A stretch of DNA of 64,000 nt from NCBI RefSeq assembly GCF_900129245.1, contig NZ_FQUT01000007.1, positions 1-64,000 on the forward strand, read 5' to 3'. This document shows, one piece after another, positions 54,531 through 63,365 of the stretch (positions are counted from its first letter, which is position 1; each line of letters starts with the position of its first letter). Made by a program: the position numbers and the translations under genes. Origin of the DNA: Chryseobacterium arachidis. GTDB taxonomy: Bacteria > Bacteroidota > Bacteroidia > Flavobacteriales > Weeksellaceae. The notes beneath the pieces were generated by a model. That model saw only the letters and a list, made by a program, of their open reading frames with translations. It was not told the DNA's origin and ran no database searches.

Positions 54531-55074
54531 CGTATCTTTTTTCACGATCTGTAATTTCTAAAATCGTTTTATCCTTGTAGCCTAAAAGTCCCGCCAAAAT
54601 TAAATTCGGAAATTCATGAATGGAAATATTGTAAAGATTAACACTGTCATTAAAAAATTCTCTTCTGTCTGCAATTTTATTTTCCAGTTCTGAAATTCTT
54701 TTCTGAAGCTCAAGAAAATTGCTGTTGGAGACTAAATTGGGATAGTTTTCAGACACCGCAAAAAAAGAAGTCAAAGCTTTAGATGTTTCATTGGCAAGCG
54801 CTGTTTTTTCATCAGCATTTTGAGATGAGAGGTAAGAAGTTCTTAATTGGGTAAGCCTTTCCAGAATATCTTTTTCGTAATTCATAAAATGTTTGGCAAC
54901 CTGTACAAGATTGGGAATTTCATCTGCTCTTTGCTTTAAAATAACATCAATGTTTCCATACGCTTTATCCACATTAAACTTTAATAGTACCAAACGGTTG
55001 TAAATACTAATTCCGAAACCAATAACTGCAACGATTAAAATTGCCAACAGTATAAAAGCTATAGTCTGATCCAT
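54514..55074 (-). CDS. LemA-family membrane protein
   Basis: From the ATG at 55074 the protein is 186 residues with one N-terminal membrane helix (IAFILLAILIVAVIGFGISIYN). The LemA helical domain follows with NVDKAYGNIDVILKQRADEIPNLVQVAK and a closing ITDREKRYDGVQF. LemA proteins are membrane-anchored helical scaffolds of unclear function. The start overlaps the stop of the upstream GIDE-like gene in a TAATG junction, implying translational coupling. Confidence 0.88.
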   Translation of the reverse strand: MDQTIAFILLAILIVAVIGFGISIYNRLVLLKFNVDKAYGNIDVILKQRADEIPNLVQVAKHFMNYEKDILERLTQLRTSYLSSQNADEKTALANETSKALTSFFAVSENYPNLVSNSNFLELQKRISELENKIADRREFFNDSVNLYNISIHEFPNLILAGLLGYKDKTILEITDREKRYDGVQF

Positions 55075-55856
55075 TATCTCGATAGTATAAATATAATTAG
55101 TAATAAAACGAAGGAGCACGTGAACAAGAATGATCTTAATAGCGGCTGATACTTATTCCAAACAGAAATTCCGTCGGAAGATGTAATTCCCAATATTTTA
55201 TAATGATCATCTTTTCTCATAAAAGGTACGCCATTTTCCGCATCTGCATACCCCACCAACAACATTTTCTGCTGGCTTTTCAATAAGGTTTCCGTATATC
55301 TTTTATCTCCCGCACTGCTCACATTGGTTTCTTTCAAAAAAATAAACTCAATACCTTCCGCTTTAATTTCGATTGTTCCTGTATCATCCTGAATCTGAAA
55401 ATCGTTACACTGTGTCTCTCTATGAACCGTTGTGTAAGAAGTATCCCCATCAGAATCTTGTTTTTCTTCTTCAATAGTATAAAAGTAACCAATACATTGC
55501 TCTCCGTTTACTGGTGAAAACAGAGGAGTTTTCATGATTAATTTTCCTTCAATCTCTGCCAAACCTTTTGAAACAGACTGTATTTTCGATGTTGGAAGAG
55601 ATGCCTGTAATCTTAGAAAACGTTTTTTGGAAGTTGGCCTCAAAAAAAGAAAAGCAACAATGATCAGAAAAAAAACAGGAAGATAATTAAAAATTTCACC
55701 TGCATATTCATCGTAATTTTCAGCAATATGATGCATGAAATTATGAAAAGGCATTTTTTCTTTAAAAATCGTCCATAGTATGAAGTAACCTACACCAAAC
55801 AAAAATACTCCGAGAAGAATTTTGGCTACCGGAGATGATTTTTTTTGAGTATGCAT
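55074..55856 (-). CDS. GIDE-domain membrane protein
   Basis: The 260-residue protein has two N-terminal membrane helices (about residues 12-30 and 50-72). A GIDE-like domain follows (KIQSVSKGLAEIEGKLI, SPVNGEQCIGYFYTIEEE, DFQIQDDTGTIEIKAEG), and a C-terminal membrane helix ends it (FLFTCSFVLLLIIFIL). The domain is shared with the mitochondrial ligase MUL1/GIDE but the RING is absent. Pairing with LemA is seen in other bacteria. The ATG at 55856 is preferred to an upstream TTG. Confidence 0.78.
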   Translation of the reverse strand: MHTQKKSSPVAKILLGVFLFGVGYFILWTIFKEKMPFHNFMHHIAENYDEYAGEIFNYLPVFFLIIVAFLFLRPTSKKRFLRLQASLPTSKIQSVSKGLAEIEGKLIMKTPLFSPVNGEQCIGYFYTIEEEKQDSDGDTSYTTVHRETQCNDFQIQDDTGTIEIKAEGIEFIFLKETNVSSAGDKRYTETLLKSQQKMLLVGYADAENGVPFMRKDDHYKILGITSSDGISVWNKYQPLLRSFLFTCSFVLLLIIFILSR

Positions 55857-55929
55857 ATTCTGTGACAATTTGTTTCTTTTATGAAGTATTAATTAGTAGA
55901 ATGATTATTGACTTTATAATGAATAAAAA

Positions 55930-56700
55930 TTAAATAATTTCAAATTCATCTTTGCCTTCCGGAAGATAAAATGTTATAGGTAAAACCAATTCTTCATCGG
56001 TTTCGGTATTTTCCAAACGCAATGCTGACATCAAATCCGAAGATCTTAAGCTCACCAGTTTTCCATACGCAGAATATTCCAAAAAGACATCAGCAGGAAG
56101 ATCCTGAGCCTTAAAACCATTTTTCATATCAGAAACTACGCCCGCCATTCTAGCTTCTGCCTGAGCGTTACTGAGATACATTGCCGTTGCATTGTTATTT
56201 TCTCTTTTTTGATACTGTTTGATAAAAGTATCATAATTTCCTCTGTTAATAAGCTTTATCATTTGTTTGTATTTATTAATCAGCTTTTCTTTTACATCAA
56301 ATTTAACATCTTTAAGGTCTTTTCCCTTTTGCCATGCCTCTAATTTATAAGGAACATCTGCTTCGAATGTACTTTTATGACCAACGAAGGGTATCTTTTT
56401 ATCCGGTTTTAAAGTAAAATATTCGTCAAACTGTTTAATAAAAGTATAATCACCTGAGGAAACATCATAAACATTTACCCTGTATCTGATATAGGCTTCT
56501 TCATGCAACTGAGTCTGCCCGCTCATTGGAAATCCTTTTACCTCAATAGTCTGCTTTCCGCTTTCTAAAATTAAATGGTTTACAGGAAAATCAGATCTCG
56601 TCTGCCCGTCAATACTCATCGAAATAAGTTCTACATCATTAATTTTAATTTGAAAAGAGCACATTACTGCACTAAAATCTATTTCGTAATAAGGTTTCAT
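55930..56700 (-). CDS. Soluble protein of unknown function in the effector-like cluster
   Basis: The 256-residue protein lacks a signal peptide. Its first ~120 residues are beta-rich (IDFSAVMCSFQIKINDVELISMSI). A helical part (KEKLINKYKQMIKLINRGNY) and a small beta domain ending in ITFYLPEGKDEFEII follow. It starts 2 bases after the lipoprotein gene, which in turn is 9 bases after the 923-residue gene. This close linkage fits an immunity or chaperone role for that protein, but nothing in the sequence proves it. Confidence 0.65.
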   Translation of the reverse strand: MKPYYEIDFSAVMCSFQIKINDVELISMSIDGQTRSDFPVNHLILESGKQTIEVKGFPMSGQTQLHEEAYIRYRVNVYDVSSGDYTFIKQFDEYFTLKPDKKIPFVGHKSTFEADVPYKLEAWQKGKDLKDVKFDVKEKLINKYKQMIKLINRGNYDTFIKQYQKRENNNATAMYLSNAQAEARMAGVVSDMKNGFKAQDLPADVFLEYSAYGKLVSLRSSDLMSALRLENTETDEELVLPITFYLPEGKDEFEII

Positions 56701-56702
56701 TT

Positions 56703-57293
56703 TTATTTTTTAGGATAAGCAAGATTAAAACTGTCCAATATGGAAAATACACTGGTATCTGTGGAATTATCCACTCTGATTCCTTTTTTTAAGATGATTA
56801 GCTTGGTATTGCGATATTTATTATCATCCTGTGCAGATTCCTGAGTCTGAAGCAAAAAGATCCATTTATTTTTTGAGCTTACCTCCCAAAAATAAGCCAG
56901 ATTTCCCTTATCTGTTTCTCTGCTTTCAGGCTTTCCGTAGGTTTTGGTAAGATAATCAATTATTTTTTTTCCTTCATCTTCTTTTACCACGTTTAAAATA
57001 AAACCTAAATAATTATTTGCCTGATAGTTATTTACAAATACCGCCAGATTATTATTAGAATAATCATAACCTTTCGGAACAGAATAATCGGAAAGCCCTA
57101 CTGTTCCTACTTTAAAGTTTTGTACAGCTTCCTGTTTATATGATAATAATCCGTAGTTGGCTTCTGTTTCCTGTACTCCTTTTTTCACAATATTTTCCGG
57201 AACTTTTTCGTCGAACTTAAAAGTTTCCAGATCGGTCTGTCCATTGCAAGAAACAATAGCCAAGAAACTCAATAATAAAATAAGATTTCTCAT
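56703..57293 (-). CDS. Lipoprotein of unknown function in the effector-like cluster
   Basis: The 196-residue protein has a lipoprotein signal (LLSFLAIVSC, lipid Cys at 17). Its mixed alpha/beta domain contains VFVNNYQANNYLGFILNVV and a segment, KWIFLLQTQESAQDD. It is probably periplasmic and membrane anchored. It lies 9 bases downstream of the large OmpA-like gene and 2 bases before the 256-residue gene. An envelope immunity protein is possible. No family recognised. Confidence 0.68.
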   Translation of the reverse strand: MRNLILLLSFLAIVSCNGQTDLETFKFDEKVPENIVKKGVQETEANYGLLSYKQEAVQNFKVGTVGLSDYSVPKGYDYSNNNLAVFVNNYQANNYLGFILNVVKEDEGKKIIDYLTKTYGKPESRETDKGNLAYFWEVSSKNKWIFLLQTQESAQDDNKYRNTKLIILKKGIRVDNSTDTSVFSILDSFNLAYPKK

Positions 57294-57302
57294 TGTATAA
57301 TA

Positions 57303-60074
57303 TTAATCATTTTTAATTAAGGGGATGTTGGCGTCAATTCCCAAATAGTTTTCCAATTCTTTGATAACATCAAAAGGAGGAATTACATTTTTATATTCAC
57401 CTTTCGCAATTTCATATTTCCCGTTTCTGCTTTCTTCCACTTTGTGTTTATTTTTTGCAATTTTTATTGCAAGCCCTACACTTATGGTAACAAGATATTG
57501 TGCATCAAGCCCATCAAATCCTAAAACAGGACGATAGTAAAGTCCTTTTTCATCATAATTAACTCCGTGTCCGAAAGTCACCGAAGCACTCCCGGAAGCC
57601 GAAGCTTCAAAATATGCTTCCGCTTTTACGATAGCTAAGGATACTTCACCCTGAATTTTAACTCCTACTTTTAATTCTACTTTCAGCTTACTTTGAGATG
57701 AAATTTTAAAATCAGAATCTTTCAGCTTTCCTGCGGTATTAAATGTAAAATTAGAATCTACTTCTATAATACTGGAAATAATAAGATCCATATAGATATC
57801 AACAGAAGCTTTAAAGCCTGCATTGTCGTCACCTACATCTATTCCGGATTTCAATTTACCCTGTATTTCCTGATACAATCTTGTAACGCCCGGAGCTGCA
57901 GTTCCACCACTTACTGCTCCTGAAACGGCGAAAACCAAGGCGCCAAGCAAATCTACGGTCATTTCCAAACCAATTAACGGAGTTGCCTTTAACCCTATAG
58001 CGACTTCCGTTCCAATGATGCGGTTATTATCTTTCGGGTTCTTCAGCAACCAGTTCCCTGAAAGTTCCAAATTCGGAGGCTTCACAGCAAAACTTACAGG
58101 AATACCTTTCGGAGATATAGAACGTACTTTCCCTTTCGCTTTATTAGTAATTCCATCAGAAAGTGCACCTATAGACGCAAAAGTGTCATATATTTTTTTA
58201 AATTTTGTTTCGTATTTATATTTTAATTCGTTTTCATGCTGATCGTTGTCCCACTTGGCTTTTAAACTAAAATCAATAGAGCCTTCTTTCTGTTTCCATC
58301 TTTTTTCTGCCCCGATTTTACCGGATCTTTTCTGCAATTCCTTGTGCTCATGCGGATCCATATTCATCCATTTCACACTAAGATCATTTGTAAGATTTAA
58401 TGTAAAACTTAAAGTCCATTTGATATCAGGATACACCTTAATAAGTACCGTTGTACGCTTATTATTACTGTAATATCTACAACTGTGGACATGCATATGA
58501 AACTGATTCGGGTTATTAGCTGCCGGCCAGATATATTTTATCGGAAGAGCATTAAACTCAGACAAATTGGAATATAACTTATAGCCAAAAGATGGCGTTG
58601 AAAATACTTTTTTTGTATCTCCTGCATCAATTGCCTGGCCAACATCTACCATGCTGATCTCCTTCTTATGCAATGCTTTACTATGAAAACAAGCTTTGGT
58701 ATCAAACTCTTCCACATTTATCGTGATATCCTTTTTGGTACTTACAGACGGAGCTATGGTTTGGTAAATAATCGTCTGGGCGTCGTGAGGAAAATAGTCA
58801 AAAGAAATATCTACCCTTCTGTTGGTTTGGTATTCATATCCATCTTTATATTTGGCGTTATCTCTGCCATTTTTATCGTCGGTAGGGTTTACTTCTCCGC
58901 GCCCTATGGATTTGATACGTTTAGGATCTAATCCACCGTCACTGAAAAATTTCTTGACAATATCTGATCTTTTTTGTGATAGAGACTGGTTATATTCCAT
59001 TTTGCCGATAACGCATGCATGTCCCTCGATTGTTAAAGAAAAATGCTGATGTTCCAGTAAAAAACGAAGGATATTGTTAAGCTTTTTCTCTCCGTCACCT
59101 TCAATAATAGCAGAATCTATCTGATAGTAAATAGTAGCATGGACCGTTTCTTTACCGGCTATGTTTTTAACTCCTTTTCCATTATCAAAAACAATCACCG
59201 ACTTAGCACCTTCAGAAATTTTAATGGTTTCAAATTTACACGGCTCATATCTGGACAGATTTTTATCCGGTTCGTAAATCTTGGTCGGTACAACATTCTG
59301 TGGTTTTTTAGGAGCTTCCGCCACCAACTGGTTTTTCATTCGTAAAAAACGCCCGTGAATATCGTCATTGTTATAATCGACAATATATTTTCCACTTTTA
59401 GGATCTTTCACCTTTACATAAAGTTCCTCCACGCTTTTTATATCTTTAATCGTTCCTTTCCATTGTGAAGTATTCTGAATTTTCACATTGATTTCTCCGT
59501 TGTTTACTTCTACATTCGTCCATCTTCTCATTAAAGGATCATCGCTGGTTCCGCCGAATGTTCTTATTCTTCGGTAAATTTCAACCGTAAGATCTTTTCT
59601 GCCGTTCAGCCCTTCCGTACCTAAATAAAGATAAATAATATGTCCGTAACTAAACTGAAATGTTTTTCTCACATCATCTCCTCCTTCTTTTACACTCCAT
59701 TTGGAATCGACAATCTTTGGTGGACAGTGCCCGAAAATATATTTCCCAACTTTATTTTTAAGATCCGGCTTTCCTCCTAAGCTTGCTTCGATATAATAGG
59801 CAACAATTCCGCATTCCTTTTTGCTGAATTTATAACCGTATACCTGATTGGCGGGTCTTCTAAGCTGGTTGATAACCGTCTTTCTCTGGTTGTTCTGTCT
59901 GATCCAGACAATCTCTTTTTTCTTTTCCTGCTCAGTGGTTCCCGGCATCCATTCTGAAATCTTAAACCAAATATGCTTGTCGGGTTCTACACCAATATAT
60001 TCACCATCATTGTAGAGAACTTTTGCATTTTTCTCTCCCGTGGCTATAGCTATTTTCTTTATTCCCTTTTCCAT
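57303..60074 (-). CDS. 923-residue signal-less protein with internal OmpA-like domain
   Basis: The N-terminal ~310 residues are beta-rich (GEYIGVEPDKHIWFKISEW, YKFSKKECGIVAYYIEASL). An OmpA-like peptidoglycan-binding domain follows at about residues 318-425, with LTIEGHACVIG, YNQSLSQKRSDIVKKFF and NRRVDISFDY. A long Lys-rich central part leads to a hydrophobic stretch near 695-730 (LLGALVFAVSGAVSGG) and a beta-rich, repeat-like C-terminus. No signal peptide is present, which fits export by a contractile or other Sec-independent apparatus. It lies 9 bases after the DUF4280 gene. It could be a membrane-active effector; its activity is unknown. Confidence 0.72.
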   Translation of the reverse strand: MEKGIKKIAIATGEKNAKVLYNDGEYIGVEPDKHIWFKISEWMPGTTEQEKKKEIVWIRQNNQRKTVINQLRRPANQVYGYKFSKKECGIVAYYIEASLGGKPDLKNKVGKYIFGHCPPKIVDSKWSVKEGGDDVRKTFQFSYGHIIYLYLGTEGLNGRKDLTVEIYRRIRTFGGTSDDPLMRRWTNVEVNNGEINVKIQNTSQWKGTIKDIKSVEELYVKVKDPKSGKYIVDYNNDDIHGRFLRMKNQLVAEAPKKPQNVVPTKIYEPDKNLSRYEPCKFETIKISEGAKSVIVFDNGKGVKNIAGKETVHATIYYQIDSAIIEGDGEKKLNNILRFLLEHQHFSLTIEGHACVIGKMEYNQSLSQKRSDIVKKFFSDGGLDPKRIKSIGRGEVNPTDDKNGRDNAKYKDGYEYQTNRRVDISFDYFPHDAQTIIYQTIAPSVSTKKDITINVEEFDTKACFHSKALHKKEISMVDVGQAIDAGDTKKVFSTPSFGYKLYSNLSEFNALPIKYIWPAANNPNQFHMHVHSCRYYSNNKRTTVLIKVYPDIKWTLSFTLNLTNDLSVKWMNMDPHEHKELQKRSGKIGAEKRWKQKEGSIDFSLKAKWDNDQHENELKYKYETKFKKIYDTFASIGALSDGITNKAKGKVRSISPKGIPVSFAVKPPNLELSGNWLLKNPKDNNRIIGTEVAIGLKATPLIGLEMTVDLLGALVFAVSGAVSGGTAAPGVTRLYQEIQGKLKSGIDVGDDNAGFKASVDIYMDLIISSIIEVDSNFTFNTAGKLKDSDFKISSQSKLKVELKVGVKIQGEVSLAIVKAEAYFEASASGSASVTFGHGVNYDEKGLYYRPVLGFDGLDAQYLVTISVGLAIKIAKNKHKVEESRNGKYEIAKGEYKNVIPPFDVIKELENYLGIDANIPLIKND

Positions 60075-60083
60075 ATTGATAAT

Positions 60084-60569
60084 TTAGGCGTCACCTGATG
60101 TGTCATATTCCATTTCCTGTTTACCTACTTCACTGCTATCCACTAACGGATTGATCTGCTGCTGCACATCCTGATCCGCATTTTTAAAATTCTGCTGACT
60201 GGCTTCTGCACGCTGCCCATGATCTATAATTTCAATACACGGAGTTCCGTCAACAGCACAAACCGCTTTACTGTCTTCAAGAATGATATATCCACCGTTG
60301 GATAATTGTACTTTATCATAATATTCTTTCCATTCCGTTACCATAATTTTACATGGCGGAGGCGGACTTCCCATTTTGGTACAGTTTCCAAATGTATTTT
60401 TTTCAAAAGTGGCGCCTCCGATTTCTTTTGTAGTAACAATCAATTTTTTGGAAGCATCTTTATCATTGGCATATTCTTTTTCATGAGACAGCACTTTCAG
60501 CTTGTCCGGAGCCTGCCCAAACTGGCATTTGCATAGTGCGCCCTGTACTACAATGTGTTTTTCTGCCAT
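60084..60569 (-). CDS. DUF4280 PAAR-like spike-tip protein
   Basis: The 161-residue protein matches DUF4280, a PAAR-like family that caps the spike of contractile injection systems. Visible features are GALCKCQFGQAP, GNCTKMGSPPPPC near residue 63, ILEDSKAVCAVDGTPC and the final IEIIDHGQ. Paired Cys and the buried loop suggest metal binding at the tip. The Gln/Asp-rich tail (residues about 130-161) may link to cargo. It sits between a LysM protein gene and the 923-residue gene, the arrangement of a tip with its cargo. Confidence 0.88.
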   Translation of the reverse strand: MAEKHIVVQGALCKCQFGQAPDKLKVLSHEKEYANDKDASKKLIVTTKEIGGATFEKNTFGNCTKMGSPPPPCKIMVTEWKEYYDKVQLSNGGYIILEDSKAVCAVDGTPCIEIIDHGQRAEASQQNFKNADQDVQQQINPLVDSSEVGKQEMEYDTSGDA

Positions 60570-60598
60570 AATTTTGTTTTTATCGAAATAATTTATTT

Positions 60599-61636
60599 TT
60601 AATCTAAAACAGAGATAGATACAGCAATCTTTTTTTTCTCCTGCAACAGAATATCACATTCTAAATACAGAGATTCCGGGAAATATGTTTTTCCGTTCAA
60701 ATAAAACTTTATTCTGAAATCTCCTTTATCATTCATCACAGGATGATCTTCAATGATAAAAGAAAACGGAGTTCCGGAAATAAAATCGTAGACCGATCTT
60801 TCATCATGTAATTTGCCATTCCCCGTGATATTTACAAGATCATGTTCGTCTTTTATGGGATCTATTTCAAAGGTAATTTCGTAATTCGGTTCTTTTGGAT
60901 TTTGTATGACCGGAAAACTTTCCTGATTAATTGTTTTAAAATCTTTTCCAAAACTTTTATAGATACCGAAAAATACGGTCCTCAGAAAATAATCATTTTT
61001 CATAAGCCCCGTCAGCAATTCCGGTTCGTCGAGTATTCGTTCTATTTTCAGGCAATATTCATCAACAATTTCGCCTTCATATTCTTTATAAACCTCATCT
61101 TTTACATTGTTCCATCTTTTAGCATATTCCGAAAGATTCTCAACGGCATTGAATTTTCCGTTTTCATCTGTACTAATCTGCAGTGGATATAATACTTTTG
61201 AGGTTTTATAAGCCAAAAGATCTGCCATTTCATTCACCTGCTCTTCATTAATAAAGAGATCCGAAATCCTGTCTATTTCAAAAAAATGTAATCTGTTTTC
61301 GGTTTTAAGCCATTTTACAGAGTTTTCATATTTAAGCTCATTTATATGATCACCTTTTTCCAGAGTAATGGTTACTCCGTATCTTAAAAATAGGTTCTGT
61401 GGTTTAAACGCAAGCCTGTTTCCGTGGCTGAATTCTACCCGTTTGGCTTTATCCGCAACTGCAGTTCTTGGAATGAATAATTCCTTCTGATCCGTGAGCC
61501 CAATCAGAATCATATCCTTAACATTGCAGTGGTTATTATGAAACAGTTTTAATTCTCCCACAGACAAATCATACCTGGAAGCAATGCTCTTCAGTGTTTC
61601 ATTTTTGGCAACGGTATGTTTGTTGAATTTTTGCAT
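60599..61636 (-). CDS. LysM-domain protein of the effector cluster
   Basis: The protein of about 345 residues starts with an N-terminal LysM domain (HTVAKNETLKSIASRYDLSVGELKLFHNN). A ~290-residue region of unknown fold follows, with an acidic central helix (KRWNNVKDEVYKEYEGEIV) and a C-terminal beta domain. There is no signal peptide. In contractile systems LysM proteins often bridge spike, baseplate or cargo, and this position (29 bases upstream of the DUF4280 gene) suggests an adaptor. The ATG at 61645 is an alternative start. Confidence 0.7.
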   Translation of the reverse strand: MQKFNKHTVAKNETLKSIASRYDLSVGELKLFHNNHCNVKDMILIGLTDQKELFIPRTAVADKAKRVEFSHGNRLAFKPQNLFLRYGVTITLEKGDHINELKYENSVKWLKTENRLHFFEIDRISDLFINEEQVNEMADLLAYKTSKVLYPLQISTDENGKFNAVENLSEYAKRWNNVKDEVYKEYEGEIVDEYCLKIERILDEPELLTGLMKNDYFLRTVFFGIYKSFGKDFKTINQESFPVIQNPKEPNYEITFEIDPIKDEHDLVNITGNGKLHDERSVYDFISGTPFSFIIEDHPVMNDKGDFRIKFYLNGKTYFPESLYLECDILLQEKKKIAVSISVLD

Positions 61637-61985
61637 AAATAACATCTTTGTTTTCAGGCTTTACATTATCGTTCTTCTTATTTTTAACTAAAATAATTCT
61701 ACGTGGCAGTATAAAACAGACTAAATCATCAATATTAAAGGCATGAATTGATTAATAATTTCTTTTATCATTCCTATAAATCCAAAATAATGCTTCAAAA
61801 AAATTTAAACCAATACCGCAAAAAATAGGTATAATGGTATTTCATTCAGATCATAAGTATGTCCTCTGAAACTGCTTTCTGCATACATACAGTAGAGGGT
61901 ATAGGCAGAATAATAAGACTTAAAACGATATGTTTAATAAGTTTCTGCACGTTATTTTCTCTGCATTAAATTTTCATAAAAATAA
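61637..61985. other. Spacer without recognisable features
   Basis: The 349-base gap between the lipase-like and LysM genes is AT-rich. I saw no gene, strong palindrome or TAnnTTTG element on the minus strand. It is the only large break inside the cluster and may hold a promoter I cannot recognise. Confidence 0.4.
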
Positions 61986-63356
61986 TTAATGAACAACCCT
62001 TTTTCCGTCTTTCCGTGGATCCATTCCTACCCAATCGTAATCGGCAGACCAGTGCAGATACTCATTTCTGAGCTTTCTTAAATCTTCCTGCTCTTTAAGT
62101 TCTTTCTGATAATCGGCATATTTCTGTTCCGGAATTTTGGCATCTTTATATTGATTATGGATTTCGTGATACCATCTGAAAGCATAAGGTTTTCCATTTC
62201 CTGTAACGTAGGGTGCAAGCCTTGCTTTTACTCTCACCAACAACGGATCGTTGGAGATTTTATATTTATTACTTATTTGCTGGGTATCGATGCGTAAACC
62301 GTCTTTTTTACCATACTCCCCCATAAACTGCAGCGGAATATAGCTGTACGTTTTCTTCACATACCGGTCGCTGGAAAGCTTACGCAAGTATTCATGAATA
62401 ATTAGCTGTTTATCTGTAAACCAGCCTTCTGCCACCAACTGTTCTTTACGCTTCTTCTGAACACTTTCGCTTCCGTTGATAATTTCATCTTTCTTTTCCG
62501 AACCATTTTCGTACCCACCGCCAATGTCGCTGTGAACCCCGGGAAATGTCTTTTCAATTCCGAGATAGACATTTCTTCTTTTTACTTTATCATACACAAC
62601 AATATCGGTAAGATCAAAATTGATCCTGTGTTCGTTTTCTGCGATAAAATGTACAATTTTTTTAGCTTTGGCGATATCATCCAGCTGAAGTTCTTCTATA
62701 TCATTATTAAAATTGGGCGACGTTGTCCATGTATTTTCAGAATAAGAAGACACAGTATCAAAAATACCGAGAAAACGTACTGTAACCGTTATTTCATCCA
62801 GATTAACACCTACTTTTTCGATTTCCACTCCCAGGCTTCCAAATTTCCGGCTTTTGGGATCTTTCTTATCCTTATTTTTAGAAACAATGTGTACAAAATG
62901 TCTCGCTGCGGCGGCTCCCCTACTGAATCCAAACACATCTAAAATAACCGTTCCGATTTTTGCAGATGGATTGGCTTTTTTAAGCAGACTTACTTTTTCA
63001 GCAATTTTTTCGCAACCTATCTGTACTTTAGCTTTAATTCCTGTTTCTTCAGAACCGTATGCATATCCATCCATTTCATCTTCTTCATTATCACTCGTAC
63101 CTATTCCTTCTACATAGATAGCATTTCTTTTATCGTAATTGTCCCAAAGGCGCGCCACATTACTCCAGTCGTTATTATAGCTGTTATTGTCCGACGGATC
63201 TCCACCATGATCCTGATAGGCCTCGGTATTATTTTTCCTGGCATCAGAGTTTGTTTTACTGTTTAAAGTTCCATCGAAAAAAATTCCCAGTGCAAAATTA
63301 ATTACATTTTCTGGCGGCGGCGGTGGCGAATAATCACTAAAAACTACATTAGCCAT
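61986..63356 (-). CDS. DUF2235 Tle1-like phospholipase effector
   Basis: The 456-residue protein matches DUF2235, the alpha/beta-hydrolase family of Tle1 type VI lipase effectors. Hallmarks are LGIFFDGTLN near residue 28, the nucleophile elbow DVFGFSRGAAAARHF (Ser near 143) and the catalytic His/Asp region PGVHSDIGGGYENG near 275. No signal peptide is present. It should hydrolyse phospholipids in a target cell. It starts 9 bases after an upstream gene that runs off the window, and lies upstream of the LysM and PAAR-like genes. Confidence 0.88.
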   Translation of the reverse strand: MANVVFSDYSPPPPPENVINFALGIFFDGTLNSKTNSDARKNNTEAYQDHGGDPSDNNSYNNDWSNVARLWDNYDKRNAIYVEGIGTSDNEEDEMDGYAYGSEETGIKAKVQIGCEKIAEKVSLLKKANPSAKIGTVILDVFGFSRGAAAARHFVHIVSKNKDKKDPKSRKFGSLGVEIEKVGVNLDEITVTVRFLGIFDTVSSYSENTWTTSPNFNNDIEELQLDDIAKAKKIVHFIAENEHRINFDLTDIVVYDKVKRRNVYLGIEKTFPGVHSDIGGGYENGSEKKDEIINGSESVQKKRKEQLVAEGWFTDKQLIIHEYLRKLSSDRYVKKTYSYIPLQFMGEYGKKDGLRIDTQQISNKYKISNDPLLVRVKARLAPYVTGNGKPYAFRWYHEIHNQYKDAKIPEQKYADYQKELKEQEDLRKLRNEYLHWSADYDWVGMDPRKDGKRVVH

Positions 63357-63365
63357 AACTTCACT

